Shown here: positions 50,126-59,028 of the stretch, piece by piece
Layout of the letters: the number at the start of each line of letters is the position of its first letter
Numbering within the stretch: position 1 is the first letter of the stretch
Assembly (NCBI RefSeq): GCF_039537875.1
Contig: NZ_BAABBI010000001.1
Coordinates: 744,001 to 808,000, forward strand
Source of the DNA: Corallibacter vietnamensis
Lineage (GTDB): Bacteria; Bacteroidota; Bacteroidia; Flavobacteriales; Flavobacteriaceae
Reading direction: 5' to 3'
Length of the DNA: 64,000 nt
The notes under the pieces: model-generated
Database searches by the model: none
Told to the model about the DNA's origin: nothing
The model's input: only the letters and a program-made list of their open reading frames with translations
Made by a program: the position numbers and the translations under genes

Positions 50126-52477
50126 ATGGCAAAGAAAGCACAAACAAAAAAAACAAAAACAAAAGCAAAAAAGGAAGAGAATTTCAGTCCCTACATAAAA
50201 TGGTTCTGGAAGCTGTTTTTAGCAGGTATTTTCTTTGTTGTATTATTATTTTTACTAGCCTCTTGGGGCGTTTTTGGAGAACTTCCTGACCATACTGTTT
50301 TAGAAAATCCAAAAACCAATCTCGCTACAGAAATTATATCATCTGACGGAAAAACCCTTGGTAAAATTTATTATAATGATAACAGAACACCGGTAAGTTA
50401 TGATGATTTACCTCAAGATTTAGTAAACGCGCTTATAGCTACTGAAGACGCTCGTTATTATAGCCATTCTGGTATTGATGCTCGCGGAACACTTCGTGCT
50501 ATTTTTAAACTAGGAAAAGGTGGTGGCGCAAGTACTATTTCACAACAATTAGCAAAACAATTATTTCACGGAGAAGGTTCTAAAAACACTTTAGGAAGAA
50601 TTAGTCAAAAAATAAAAGAGTGGATTATCGCTATAAAATTAGAACGACAATACACTAAAGAAGAAATCATAGCTCAGTATTTTAATATTTATGATTTTGG
50701 TAATAATGCTGACGGAATAAGATCTGCAGCCAGTATTTACTTTAATAAAGAACCAAAAGATTTAGATTTAAAAGAATCTGCCATGTTGGTAGGAATGTTT
50801 AAAAACTCTTCGCTCTATAACCCAAGAGAACACAGAAATCCCGTAGGAACTAGAAACCGACGTAATGTTGTGCTGTCTCAAATGGAAAAATATGATTTTA
50901 TAACAGAAGAAGTCAAAGACTCATTACAAAAAACAGATTTAGGATTACGTTATACGCCGCAATCTCATCGTGATGGCACTGCAACATATTTTAGAGCTTA
51001 TGTTGACGCATTTATTAAAGATTGGGTGAAGCAAAACCCAAAGCCTGATGGTACAAAGTATGATATTTATGGTGATGGACTAAAGGTTTACACAACCATA
51101 GACTCGCGCATGCAGAATTATGCAGAAGATGCTGTACAACAGCATATGCCAAGACTTCAAGCAGAGTTTGATCATCAAAATACACCAAAAAGAAACCCAA
51201 CAGCTCCTTTCTTAGATTTAGATCAAAGCCAGATAGACGCATTAATGAAACGAAGTATGCGCCAATCTGAACGCTGGAGACATATGAAGTATGATTTAAA
51301 AAAATCTGATAAAGAAATTATAGCATCATTTGATAAGCCTACACAAATGACTGTTTTTTCTTGGAAAGGAGAAATAGATACCATAATGAAACCAATGGAT
51401 TCTATGAGGTATTATAAATCTTTTTTACAACCGGGAATGATGTCTATGGATCCGCTTACAGGTCATGTAAAAGCTTGGGTTGGCGGTATGAATTATAAAT
51501 ACTTTCAATACGATCATGTAAAGCAAGGTAGACGTCAAGTAGGGTCTACGTTTAAACCATTTGTATATGCAACGGCTATAGACCAATTACATCTATCTCC
51601 TTGTGATGAGTTACCACGTTCTCAAATCACGATAGAAGCAGGTAAATATGGGAATATGCAACCTTGGACACCAAGAAATTCTGATGGTGATTACGCCGGA
51701 AATTTAACATTAAAATCAGCTTTAGCAAATTCAGTAAACACCATTACAGCGCGATTAATGGATAAAGTAGGTCCGCAACCAGTTGTTGATTTAGCTAAAA
51801 AATTGGGTGTTGAGGCTGAAATTCCAGTTGTGCCATCTATAGCATTAGGAACCGCTGATTTAAGTGTTTATGAAATGGTAGCAGCTTATGCAACTTTTGC
51901 TAATAAAGGCGTTTATACCAAGCCCGTTATGATTACTCATATTGAAGATAAAAATGGTACAATATTATATCAGTTTACGCCAGAATCTCGAGATGTGTTA
52001 AGTGCCGAAGCAGCTTATGTAACTGTAAAACTTATGGAAGGTGTAACAACAGATGGTTCTGGAGCAAGACTTCGCAGAACTTGGATGCCTTCAAGCGGTG
52101 TTTATAAAGAGATCATCACAGGTTATCCTTATGGTTTCAGCAATCCTATAGCAGGTAAAACAGGAACTACACAAAATCAAAGTGATGGTTGGTTTATGGG
52201 AATGGTGCCAAATTTAGTTACAGGTGTTTGGGTTGGAGCAGAAGATAGAGCAGCCCATTTTAAAACCATAACTTATGGGCAGGGAGCATCTATGGCATTG
52301 CCAATTTGGGGTTTATATATGAAAGCTTGTTATGAGGACGAAGAACTTAATGTGTCCAAAGGTGAATTTGAAGCTCCTATGGAGCTATCTATCGAGGTAG
52401 ATTGCGACAATTATGATCCTAATGAGAATTCAGGTTCGCTTCCCACTGAAGAGGTTCCTGATGAATTAGATTTTTAA
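50126..52477 (+). CDS. Class A penicillin-binding protein 1A
   Basis: A 783-aa bifunctional peptidoglycan synthase. It has a basic N-terminus, one TM helix (about residues 30-52), a GT51 glycosyltransferase domain (ATEDARYYSHSGIDARGTLRA, GGASTISQQLAKQLF) and a transpeptidase domain with SxxK in GSTFKPF, SVN and KTGTT. All catalytic motifs are present. It polymerises and cross-links cell-wall glycan from lipid II. It follows gldH by 2 bases, so motility lipoprotein and wall synthase are co-transcribed. Confidence 0.95.
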   Translation: MAKKAQTKKTKTKAKKEENFSPYIKWFWKLFLAGIFFVVLLFLLASWGVFGELPDHTVLENPKTNLATEIISSDGKTLGKIYYNDNRTPVSYDDLPQDLVNALIATEDARYYSHSGIDARGTLRAIFKLGKGGGASTISQQLAKQLFHGEGSKNTLGRISQKIKEWIIAIKLERQYTKEEIIAQYFNIYDFGNNADGIRSAASIYFNKEPKDLDLKESAMLVGMFKNSSLYNPREHRNPVGTRNRRNVVLSQMEKYDFITEEVKDSLQKTDLGLRYTPQSHRDGTATYFRAYVDAFIKDWVKQNPKPDGTKYDIYGDGLKVYTTIDSRMQNYAEDAVQQHMPRLQAEFDHQNTPKRNPTAPFLDLDQSQIDALMKRSMRQSERWRHMKYDLKKSDKEIIASFDKPTQMTVFSWKGEIDTIMKPMDSMRYYKSFLQPGMMSMDPLTGHVKAWVGGMNYKYFQYDHVKQGRRQVGSTFKPFVYATAIDQLHLSPCDELPRSQITIEAGKYGNMQPWTPRNSDGDYAGNLTLKSALANSVNTITARLMDKVGPQPVVDLAKKLGVEAEIPVVPSIALGTADLSVYEMVAAYATFANKGVYTKPVMITHIEDKNGTILYQFTPESRDVLSAEAAYVTVKLMEGVTTDGSGARLRRTWMPSSGVYKEIITGYPYGFSNPIAGKTGTTQNQSDGWFMGMVPNLVTGVWVGAEDRAAHFKTITYGQGASMALPIWGLYMKACYEDEELNVSKGEFEAPMELSIEVDCDNYDPNENSGSLPTEEVPDELDF

Positions 52478-52627
52478 GATATTTTTGTGGGAATAACAAT
52501 ATAGATGCTGCACTTTTTCACTATAAATTTAATGCAAATTAAAAAGTAAACTGTCATTTTGAGTTTATCGAGGAATTTCAAAACATTTAATATTTTTTGT
52601 TTCCCTAAACCTTAATAAATAACATCA
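52478..52627. other. Non-coding gap after PBP1A, with dispersed repeat copy 3
   Basis: No ORF with support. At about 52555-52582, GTCATTTTGAGTTTATCGAG then GAATTTCA belongs to the dispersed repeat seen at 16161 and 28696. The rest is AT-rich with no clear hairpin. Confidence 0.4.
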
Positions 52628-52843
52628 TTTACGGAAAAACCGTAACGCTTTTCGCTGTTTTTCAATAAACTACATGAATTTGTGAGAAAAGTTTGTGTAA
52701 ATAGTTTTTTTAAGTTTAACTTGTTGAAAGTAACAGCTTCAAGTTTTAAGACCTTGAGTTTTTATTGGAAACAAAATCATGATTACTAACTGGCGTCAGT
52801 TTTTTATTCCCTTAAGAAAAACTGATTAATAGCGTAAAACTTC
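52628..52843. repeat. Duplicated non-coding element, copy 1
   Basis: About 216 bases with an imperfect second copy at 54107-54330. Block A (52628-52668) is 41 bases identical to 54107-54147. Block B (52762-52832) equals 54251-54320 but for one T. The middle is diverged but keeps TTGTTGAAA and an AAG...CTTGAG hairpin. Small inverted repeats inside: ACGGAAAAACCGT, ACTGGCGTCAGT and CAGTTTTT...AAAAACTG. It precedes the thioredoxin-like lipoprotein gene. Confidence 0.85.
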
Positions 52844-52939
52844 TAAAAGTTAAAACTTCAAAAAAATGGCTTTATTTAAAGTCAACATTTTGTTTAACTA
52901 ACCTGTATTATGAGATTTATGGGTAAAATTTTAGAAATT

Positions 52940-54028
52940 ATGAAAAAACTACAATTTTCAACTTTTTTTTTAGTTGTTTCTTTATTTAGTTTAAGTTGTG
53001 AAAATAAAACGGATACTATATTATCTGGAATGCATAGAGATGCTAGCACACTTTTGTATAATGTTAATTTTAAAAAGAAACCATTTTTCAAAAATGATAC
53101 TTTTATAAAAAAATACAATGTTTATTTAGAAAAAAGTATTATTGATTCTGTTTATGGGTATAATTTTAAAATAAGTGATTCTATTCAGACGATTTATAAC
53201 TTTAATAATACTCTTTATATTATAAATCACTCTAATAGATCTTATAAAAAAAGACGTGAAATTAATAATCAATTAAATCAACTAATATTTCCTAACTGTA
53301 ATTTAAAAAAAGATGATTTGTTCGGTAATAACACAATTATTGATACATTAGAAGATAGGGTTTTTGTATTAAAAAAATATGAGGATGAAAATGAATTTAA
53401 AAATATTAAGGAAAAATATAGCTTCTCTCTCGTTAACAATGAACTAATCAATATTACTAGTGAGATAGATTTTCAAAACACAAGTCAATTTATATCAAAT
53501 GAATATGAGAAGTTAAACTTAAATGTAAGTATTGACATTGAAACAGAATTGAAACAACTTTTAGGGAATTATACCAATCAAAAATATTTAGAAAAAAAAG
53601 AGTCTAAAAGTCATTTAAAGTTATTTTCTGATATAAGAGGGGTTGTATTGGAAAATAACAAGCAAAAAGAATTAGTTGAATATAATAGCAAAGTAATAAT
53701 TTTAGATTATTGGTTTATGGCTTGTTATCCTTGTATTAAAACAACACCAATGTTAAATCGTATCAACGAAAAATATTCTTCAAATGAAGTTCAAGTTATT
53801 GGTGTTAATCTTATTGACAGAAACGTTGAAAAGCTAAAAAACTTTGTAAATTATAATAAAATTAAATATCCTATTTTTTTAACTAATGAGAGTCCATTAT
53901 TAGTTAAGGAATACCCTACTTTAATTATACTTGATGAAAAGTATAATATTATTTCTACACTATATGGTTATGATGAAAACAAAGAGAAGGAGATTTTTAA
54001 TCTAATAGAAAAAATAATTCAAGAATAA
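52940..54028 (+). CDS. Thioredoxin-like (TlpA family) lipoprotein, accessory
   Basis: A 362-aa lipoprotein: signal from ATG 52940 (MKKLQFSTFFLVVSLFSLSCENK, lipobox Cys). ATG 52910 is rejected because it would bury the signal. The ~200-residue N-terminal domain is not recognised and is low in complexity (Asn, Lys, Ile). The C-terminal thioredoxin fold has the redox pair CYPC (residues 262-265) in DYWFMACYPCIKTTPML, and a cis-Pro-like YPTLIILD. It would act in the periplasm or on the surface. AT content is higher than in its neighbours, and copies of the duplicated element flank it. Confidence 0.75.
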   Translation: MKKLQFSTFFLVVSLFSLSCENKTDTILSGMHRDASTLLYNVNFKKKPFFKNDTFIKKYNVYLEKSIIDSVYGYNFKISDSIQTIYNFNNTLYIINHSNRSYKKRREINNQLNQLIFPNCNLKKDDLFGNNTIIDTLEDRVFVLKKYEDENEFKNIKEKYSFSLVNNELINITSEIDFQNTSQFISNEYEKLNLNVSIDIETELKQLLGNYTNQKYLEKKESKSHLKLFSDIRGVVLENNKQKELVEYNSKVIILDYWFMACYPCIKTTPMLNRINEKYSSNEVQVIGVNLIDRNVEKLKNFVNYNKIKYPIFLTNESPLLVKEYPTLIILDEKYNIISTLYGYDENKEKEIFNLIEKIIQE

Positions 54029-54106
54029 TAGTTTCAGTATTTTTATTTCGAGTGTGTTATAAAATGTTACAAATATTTTCGTTTTTAGCAGACTTCCAGC
54101 ATATAT

Positions 54107-54330
54107 TTTACGGAAAAACCGTAACGCTTTTCGCTGTTTTTCAATAATATACACTAATTTATAAGAAAACCTTGCGTGATTGTTTTTTTTTTTTTTTATA
54201 AATTTATCTTGTTGAAAATAACAACCTCAAGTTTTGAAGACCTTGAGTTGTTATTGGAAACAAAATCATGATTACTAACTGGCGTCAGTTTTTATTCCCT
54301 TAAGAAAAACTGATTAATAGAATAAACTTC
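54107..54330. repeat. Duplicated non-coding element, copy 2
   Basis: Second copy of the element at 52628-52843, about 224 bases; a run of 15 T (54183-54197) makes it longer. AATAACAACCTCAAG and CTTGAGTTGTTATT can pair as a 14-bp stem with one bulge, better than in copy 1. It ends 22 bases before the DUF805 gene start. Confidence 0.85.
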
Positions 54331-54352
54331 AAATGTTTAAAATTAATTGATT

Positions 54353-54652
54353 ATGAAATATCTTATACAACCTTTTCAGAATATATTTAATATTTCAGGA
54401 AAAGCAACTTTAAAAGAATTTTGGGTGTTTTTTATGTTTTATGTTTTTTTTATTAGCCCTGTAATTGGGTTTGCTAGAGGTCTTGATTTACTTGGTGATA
54501 ATATTACTCTAGCGTTGAGAATAGTTTTCCTTTTTCCGTTTATAACATTAGGGGTTAGGAGGCTTAATGAAACTAAATTTAATAAATGGCTTTTTTTAAT
54601 ACCAATAGTGAATTTGGTGTTAGCAGCATTTCCACCTAAAGAGAACATTTAA
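54353..54652 (+). CDS. DUF805 family small membrane protein
   Basis: A 99-aa protein with two or three TM segments: KATLKEFWVFFMFYVFFISPVIGFA, then IVFLFPFITLGVRRLNETKFNKWLFLIPIVNLVL. The LGVRRLNETKFNKW stretch matches the DUF805 (YhaH-like) pattern of small inner-membrane proteins. ATG 54353 is used instead of TTG 54347. It lies directly after copy 2 of the duplicated element and is closed by a strong terminator, so it is a self-contained unit. Role unknown. Confidence 0.8.
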   Translation: MKYLIQPFQNIFNISGKATLKEFWVFFMFYVFFISPVIGFARGLDLLGDNITLALRIVFLFPFITLGVRRLNETKFNKWLFLIPIVNLVLAAFPPKENI

Positions 54653-54684
54653 AAATTTAAGAAACACAATAGAAGAAAAAAACC

Positions 54685-54714
54685 AAAGCCATTCATTTTT
54701 GAATGGCTTTTTTA
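54685..54714 (+). terminator. Terminator after the DUF805 gene
   Basis: Stem AAAGCCATTCA / TGAATGGCTTT (54685-54695, 54700-54710), then four further T. Confidence 0.85.
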
Positions 54715-54748
54715 TTTCGTATTTTTCCACTAGCAAAAACAATATAAA

Positions 54749-55450
54749 ATGATCAATAAAAAAGTAGCCAATGTAACCGAAGCACTTAAAGGCGTTAAAG
54801 ACAACATGACCTTTATGCTTGGTGGTTTTGGATTGTGTGGTATTCCTGAAAATGCCATTTCAGAATTGGTAAAAATGAACATAAAAGGGCTTACATGTAT
54901 TTCAAATAATGCAGGTGTAGATGATTTTGGTTTGGGATTATTATTACATAAAAAACAAATCGATAAAATGATATCGTCTTACGTAGGCGAAAATGATGAG
55001 TTTGAACGACAAATGTTAAGCGGAGAGTTGGAGGTAGAATTAGTGCCTCAAGGAACACTCGTTGAGCGTTGTCGTGCTGCACAATCAGGTTTTCCTGCAT
55101 TCTATACACCAGCTGGTTATGGTACTGAAGTAGCTGAAGGTAAGGAAACGAGAGAATTTAATGGTAAAATGTATGTGTTAGAACAAGCTTTTGATGCCGA
55201 TTTTTCTTTTGTAAAAGCCTGGAAAGGAGATGCTGCTGGAAATTTAATTTTTAAAGGTACAGCAAGAAATTTTAATCCAGCCATGTGTGGCGCTGCAAAG
55301 ATAACTGTTGCTGAAGTAGAAGAACTTGTGCCTGTAGGTGAGTTAAACCCGAATGAAATTCATATTCCTGGAATATTTGTACAACGTATTTTCCAAGGAG
55401 AAAATTATGAGAAGCGTATTGAACAACGAACTGTAAGACAAAGAAATTAA
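54749..55450 (+). CDS. scoA: 3-oxoacid CoA-transferase subunit A
   Basis: A 233-aa subunit of a heteromeric CoA-transferase. The family motif is GGFGLCGIPENAI near residue 25, and ISNNAGVDDFGLGLLL is also typical of succinyl-CoA:3-ketoacid transferases. With subunit B it moves CoA from succinyl-CoA to acetoacetate or a related acid. It begins 34 bases after the DUF805 terminator and lies 4 bases upstream of subunit B. Confidence 0.93.
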   Translation: MINKKVANVTEALKGVKDNMTFMLGGFGLCGIPENAISELVKMNIKGLTCISNNAGVDDFGLGLLLHKKQIDKMISSYVGENDEFERQMLSGELEVELVPQGTLVERCRAAQSGFPAFYTPAGYGTEVAEGKETREFNGKMYVLEQAFDADFSFVKAWKGDAAGNLIFKGTARNFNPAMCGAAKITVAEVEELVPVGELNPNEIHIPGIFVQRIFQGENYEKRIEQRTVRQRN

Positions 55451-55454
55451 TATT

Positions 55455-56108
55455 ATGTTAGATAAAAACGGAATAGCAAAGCGTATCGCAAAAGAAGTTC
55501 AAGATGGCTTTTATGTAAATTTAGGAATTGGGATTCCTACATTGGTAGCTAACTATGTAAGAGACGATATTGAAGTTGAATTTCAGAGTGAAAATGGTGT
55601 GCTTGGTATGGGACCTTTTCCTTTTGAAGGAGATGAAGATGCAGATATTATAAACGCAGGAAAACAAACCATTACAACTTTACCAGGTGCTAGTTTTTTT
55701 GACTCATCAATGAGTTTCTCTATGATTAGAGGAAAACATGTAGACTTAACCATTTTAGGAGCTATGGAAGTTGCTGAAAATGGAGACATTGCAAACTGGA
55801 AAATACCAGGTAAAATGGTAAAAGGTATGGGAGGTGCCATGGATTTGGTTGCAAGTGCAGAGAATATAATTGTCGCTATGATGCATACAAACAGAGCAGG
55901 AGAATCAAAATTACTTAAACAATGTAGTTTGCCATTAACAGGCGTAGGCTGTGTAAAAAAGATAGTAACAAACCTCGCTGTTATAGAAGTCACAGACAAA
56001 GGGTTTAAATTATTAGAAAGAGCGCCAGGTGTATCTGTAGATGATATTAAAAACGCAACAGAAGGAGTTCTGATAGTTGATGGAGAAATACCCGAAATGA
56101 CATTATAA
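55455..56108 (+). CDS. scoB: 3-oxoacid CoA-transferase subunit B
   Basis: A 217-aa subunit. GFYVNLGIGIPTLVANYV is the N-terminal motif, and SENGVLGMGPFPFEGDED carries the catalytic Glu that forms the gamma-glutamyl-CoA intermediate. GAMEVAENGDIANWKIPGKMVKGMGGAMDL is also characteristic. It pairs with the preceding subunit A. A terminator follows. Confidence 0.95.
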   Translation: MLDKNGIAKRIAKEVQDGFYVNLGIGIPTLVANYVRDDIEVEFQSENGVLGMGPFPFEGDEDADIINAGKQTITTLPGASFFDSSMSFSMIRGKHVDLTILGAMEVAENGDIANWKIPGKMVKGMGGAMDLVASAENIIVAMMHTNRAGESKLLKQCSLPLTGVGCVKKIVTNLAVIEVTDKGFKLLERAPGVSVDDIKNATEGVLIVDGEIPEMTL

Positions 56109-56120
56109 AAATTTAGTTTT

Positions 56121-56148
56121 AAAACCACTTTTTAAAAGTGGTTTTTTT
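56121..56148 (+). terminator. Terminator of the scoAB operon
   Basis: Stem AAAACCACTTTT / AAAGTGGTTTT (56121-56132, 56135-56145) with a T run directly after. Confidence 0.85.
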
Positions 56149-56382
56149 ATGTAGCTACATTACTTTTTTGTAGGAAAAAACACATTTATTGTTTTTAAAT
56201 GTTAAAATAAAATGTGTTTCATCGATTTTTTGTGTGTTTTGACTGTTTTTCTTGAAATTTGTTTCATATTAGCAAAACCAAATCGAACAATAAACATTTG
56301 TTTAAAGTTTAAATTATAATTTGTCCCAAATCTATTATAAGTTAAATATTTAGCAAACTCCAAATCTACCATAAACGTACTT
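56149..56382. other. AT-rich intergenic stretch with an inverted repeat
   Basis: No supported gene. AAACACATTT (56178-56187) and AAATGTGTTT (56210-56219) form a 10-bp inverted repeat around 22 bases. No TAnnTTTG box with a matching -33 was found. The region separates the scoAB terminator from a convergent ABC gene. Confidence 0.3.
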
Positions 56383-56511
56383 ATGAATTTTGCCTCAAAC
56401 CTACCTGAACAACCTACACGTTATGAGAGTAAAATTTATGGGAATTTAAACCATACAAAGCACTTTTTTAAAAGCCTTTTGTATTTAACTAAAAAATTAT
56501 TCATGCTATAA
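56383..56511 (+). CDS. Doubtful 42-codon ORF facing the peptide-ABC gene
   Basis: ATG 56383 to TAA 56509-56511, starting MNFASNLPEQPTRYESKI, with a basic C-terminal half (residues ~23-42). It overlaps the convergent ABC ATPase stop by 6 bases. There is no promoter or ribosome-site evidence, and the frame is short. It could be a remnant or chance. Confidence 0.15.
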   Translation: MNFASNLPEQPTRYESKIYGNLNHTKHFFKSLLYLTKKLFML

Positions 56512-58194
56512 TCCTTTTGGGATGGCATGAATTAACTTTTTGGTATAGTCTTTTTTAGGAGAGGCATAGATTGTATCAGCATCATTTTTTTCTTCAATTT
56601 CACCCTTATTCATTACAATGAGTTGGTCAGACATATATTTTACTACAGCTAAATCGTGAGATATAAATATATATGTAAACCCAAAATTTTCTTTTAGAGC
56701 GTTTAGTAGGTTTAAAACTTGTGCTTGTACAGATATATCTAATGCAGAAACAGACTCGTCGCAAATAATAATTTTAGGTTGCAAGGCAATCGTTCTGGCA
56801 ATGCCAATACGTTGTCTTTGCCCTCCTGAAAACTCATGAGGGTATCTATCATAATATGTTTCATCAAGACCAACTTTATTCAGTAAATCAATAACAAGTT
56901 GTTTTCGTTGCTCACTATTAGTGCCAATGCCATGAACTTTCATAGGTTCTTGAATAGCGCGTCCTACAGAAAGCCTTGGATTTAATGACGCATACGGATC
57001 TTGAAAAATAATCTGAATATCTTTGCGCAAGTTTCTCACACTCTTTTTTGAGAGTGTTGTAATATCGATACCTTTATAAAAAATATGTCCAGAGCTGGCT
57101 TTATCTAGTTGTAATATGGTGTTTGCTAATGTAGATTTCCCACAGCCTGATTCGCCAACTAAACCAAGTGTTTCACCTTCATATAATTTAAAACTCACAT
57201 TGTTTACAGCCTTAAACGATGATTTTTTTCCGAAAATACCAGATTTTGAAATATAAGTTTTTTCAAGGTTTTGTATTTCTAGTAATGGTTTTTTGCTGTA
57301 AAGTGTTTTATGATAGCTTTTACGATCTTCATTTGAAATGATTTCAGTACTAGCGGTTTTATTCATAAAGTCAGCTATGGTAGGAAGTTTTTTTAACCTT
57401 ACGTCTAGTGAAGGTCTAGAATTTATTAATGCTTTAGTGTAACTATGTTTAGGGTTATTAAAAATATCTAACACATCACCTTGTTCAACAATTTTGCCTT
57501 GATACATAACCAACACACGGTCTGATATTTCAGACACCAAGGCTAAATCATGAGAAATAAAAATAACACTCATGCCTTCTTGAGACTGTAGTTCTTTTAA
57601 AAGAGATATAATTTCTTTTTGTACAGTAACATCAAGTGCTGTAGTAGGCTCATCAGCAATTAAAATTTTAGGTTTGCAGGCAATAGCTATAGCAATCATA
57701 ACACGTTGTTTCTGTCCGCCAGAAATTTCATGAGGGTAAGCTTTAAAAACCCTTTGAGGTTCAGGTAGTTTAACCTTTGCAAATAGGTCTAATGTTTTGT
57801 CTACAGCTTCTTTTCTAGTAAGCTTGGTGTGCAATAGTAAAATCTCTATAACTTGGTTTCCGCATGTCATAGAGGGATTTAGTGAGCTCATAGGTTCCTG
57901 AAAAATCATCGCCATATCCTTTCCTCTTAAGGCTTCATAATTTTTAGAAGAAAGCGATGTCAAATCTTTACCCTCATATAGTATAGAGCCATTGATGATT
58001 TTAGAAACACCTTTAGGTAGCAATCCTAAAATAGCCAATGAGGACATTGATTTACCTGAACCAGATTCTCCAACAACGCCAAGAATTTCATTTTTGTTTA
58101 AATGATAAGAAATATTATGAATAATATCCTTTTCAATTTTGTTTGATAAAATAGAAATTGAAAGGTTTTTTATAGAGAGTATTTCGTTATTCAT
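56506..58194 (-). CDS. Fused dual ABC ATPase of the peptide/nickel type (DppD-DppF-like)
   Basis: A 562-aa protein with two ABC ATPase domains. Domain 1 (about 1-265) has Walker A GESGSGKS and LSGGQ-type ISGGQKQRVMIA; domain 2 (about 300-562) has GESGCGKS and FSGGQRQRIGIA. Both Walker B motifs (ILIADEPTTALD and IIICDESVSALD) are present. The second uses Ser for Pro in DESVSALD. It is the energising half of an oligopeptide importer, or a YejF-like one, but no permease or binding-protein gene is adjacent, so its partner must lie elsewhere. Confidence 0.9.
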   Translation of the reverse strand: MNNEILSIKNLSISILSNKIEKDIIHNISYHLNKNEILGVVGESGSGKSMSSLAILGLLPKGVSKIINGSILYEGKDLTSLSSKNYEALRGKDMAMIFQEPMSSLNPSMTCGNQVIEILLLHTKLTRKEAVDKTLDLFAKVKLPEPQRVFKAYPHEISGGQKQRVMIAIAIACKPKILIADEPTTALDVTVQKEIISLLKELQSQEGMSVIFISHDLALVSEISDRVLVMYQGKIVEQGDVLDIFNNPKHSYTKALINSRPSLDVRLKKLPTIADFMNKTASTEIISNEDRKSYHKTLYSKKPLLEIQNLEKTYISKSGIFGKKSSFKAVNNVSFKLYEGETLGLVGESGCGKSTLANTILQLDKASSGHIFYKGIDITTLSKKSVRNLRKDIQIIFQDPYASLNPRLSVGRAIQEPMKVHGIGTNSEQRKQLVIDLLNKVGLDETYYDRYPHEFSGGQRQRIGIARTIALQPKIIICDESVSALDISVQAQVLNLLNALKENFGFTYIFISHDLAVVKYMSDQLIVMNKGEIEEKNDADTIYASPKKDYTKKLIHAIPKGL

Positions 58195-58310
58195 AACAAT
58201 GTAAAATGTAGTCGTTTTCTATATTTAATTTACGGGTTTTCCAAAGAAATTAATAATAAAAGCCGTTTATGGAAAACATTACCCTTAAGTTTTTATTTAT
58301 ACATACTTAG

Positions 58311-59024
58311 TTAAATATGAATTATTTCATTGTCGTGAAGTAGTGAGTCACCTCGAAGTCTTAAAAATATTTGAGCAACAGCAATAGTGTCTTTTTCGCA
58401 ATAGGTAATAATACGATCTATATCATTTTCTTCATAATAGACATTATAAACTTCGCTTCCGTCTATGTCATCTTTTGGTGAAGGTATACCTAATACATTA
58501 GTTAATAGTTTTAGCGATGTATAGGTTTTATAATCGCCAAATTTCCATAGTTCTAATGTGTCTAGATGAGGTACTTCCCAAGGTTTTTTTCCAAAGAGGT
58601 TAAGCTTATAAGGTAGCTCAATATTGTGAATAATCATCCTGCGAGCAATGTATGGAAAATCAAACTCTTTTCCATTATGAGCACATAGTAGATGTTTATT
58701 TTGACTAAAATGAGTAATTAATAAGTTTTTAAAATCTTTTAAAATTTTGATTTCATCACCATGAAAGGATGTTACTCTAAAAGTTCTGATGTCACCTTGC
58801 ATTTTAAAATAGCCAACTGAGATACAGACAATTTTACCAAATTCAGCCCAAATACCAGCGCGATCATAAAATGCTTCGGCTGTATACTCGTCTTTTCGCT
58901 GATATTGAGATTTAACTTCCCAAAGTGCTTGCTTGGTTTCATCTAAATCTGAAAAATGTTGTTTTTCCGGAACGGTTTCAATGTCCAGAAATAAAATATT
59001 TTCAAGATTAAGTTTAGAAATCAT
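58311..59024 (-). CDS. 3'-5' exonuclease, RNase H-like (PolB-type)
   Basis: A 237-aa protein with the DEDDy exonuclease motifs: LFLDIETVP (Exo I, Asp and Glu near residues 14-16), CAHNGKEFDFPYIARRM (Exo II) and YCEKDTIAVAQIFLRL (Exo III with Tyr-x3-Asp). No polymerase domain follows, so it is a stand-alone member of the predicted 3'-5' exonuclease family related to DNA polymerase B proofreading domains. It would act on DNA or RNA ends. The class C serine hydrolase gene ends 4 bases upstream. Confidence 0.85.
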   Translation of the reverse strand: MISKLNLENILFLDIETVPEKQHFSDLDETKQALWEVKSQYQRKDEYTAEAFYDRAGIWAEFGKIVCISVGYFKMQGDIRTFRVTSFHGDEIKILKDFKNLLITHFSQNKHLLCAHNGKEFDFPYIARRMIIHNIELPYKLNLFGKKPWEVPHLDTLELWKFGDYKTYTSLKLLTNVLGIPSPKDDIDGSEVYNVYYEENDIDRIITYCEKDTIAVAQIFLRLRGDSLLHDNEIIHI

Positions 59025-59028
59025 AATT

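Noticed and set aside
52628..54330. The duplicated element as an integron attC site
   Set aside because: No paired GTTRRRY and RYYYAAC core sites at the ends, no integrase gene nearby, and the conserved blocks do not follow the R''-L''-L'-R' order.
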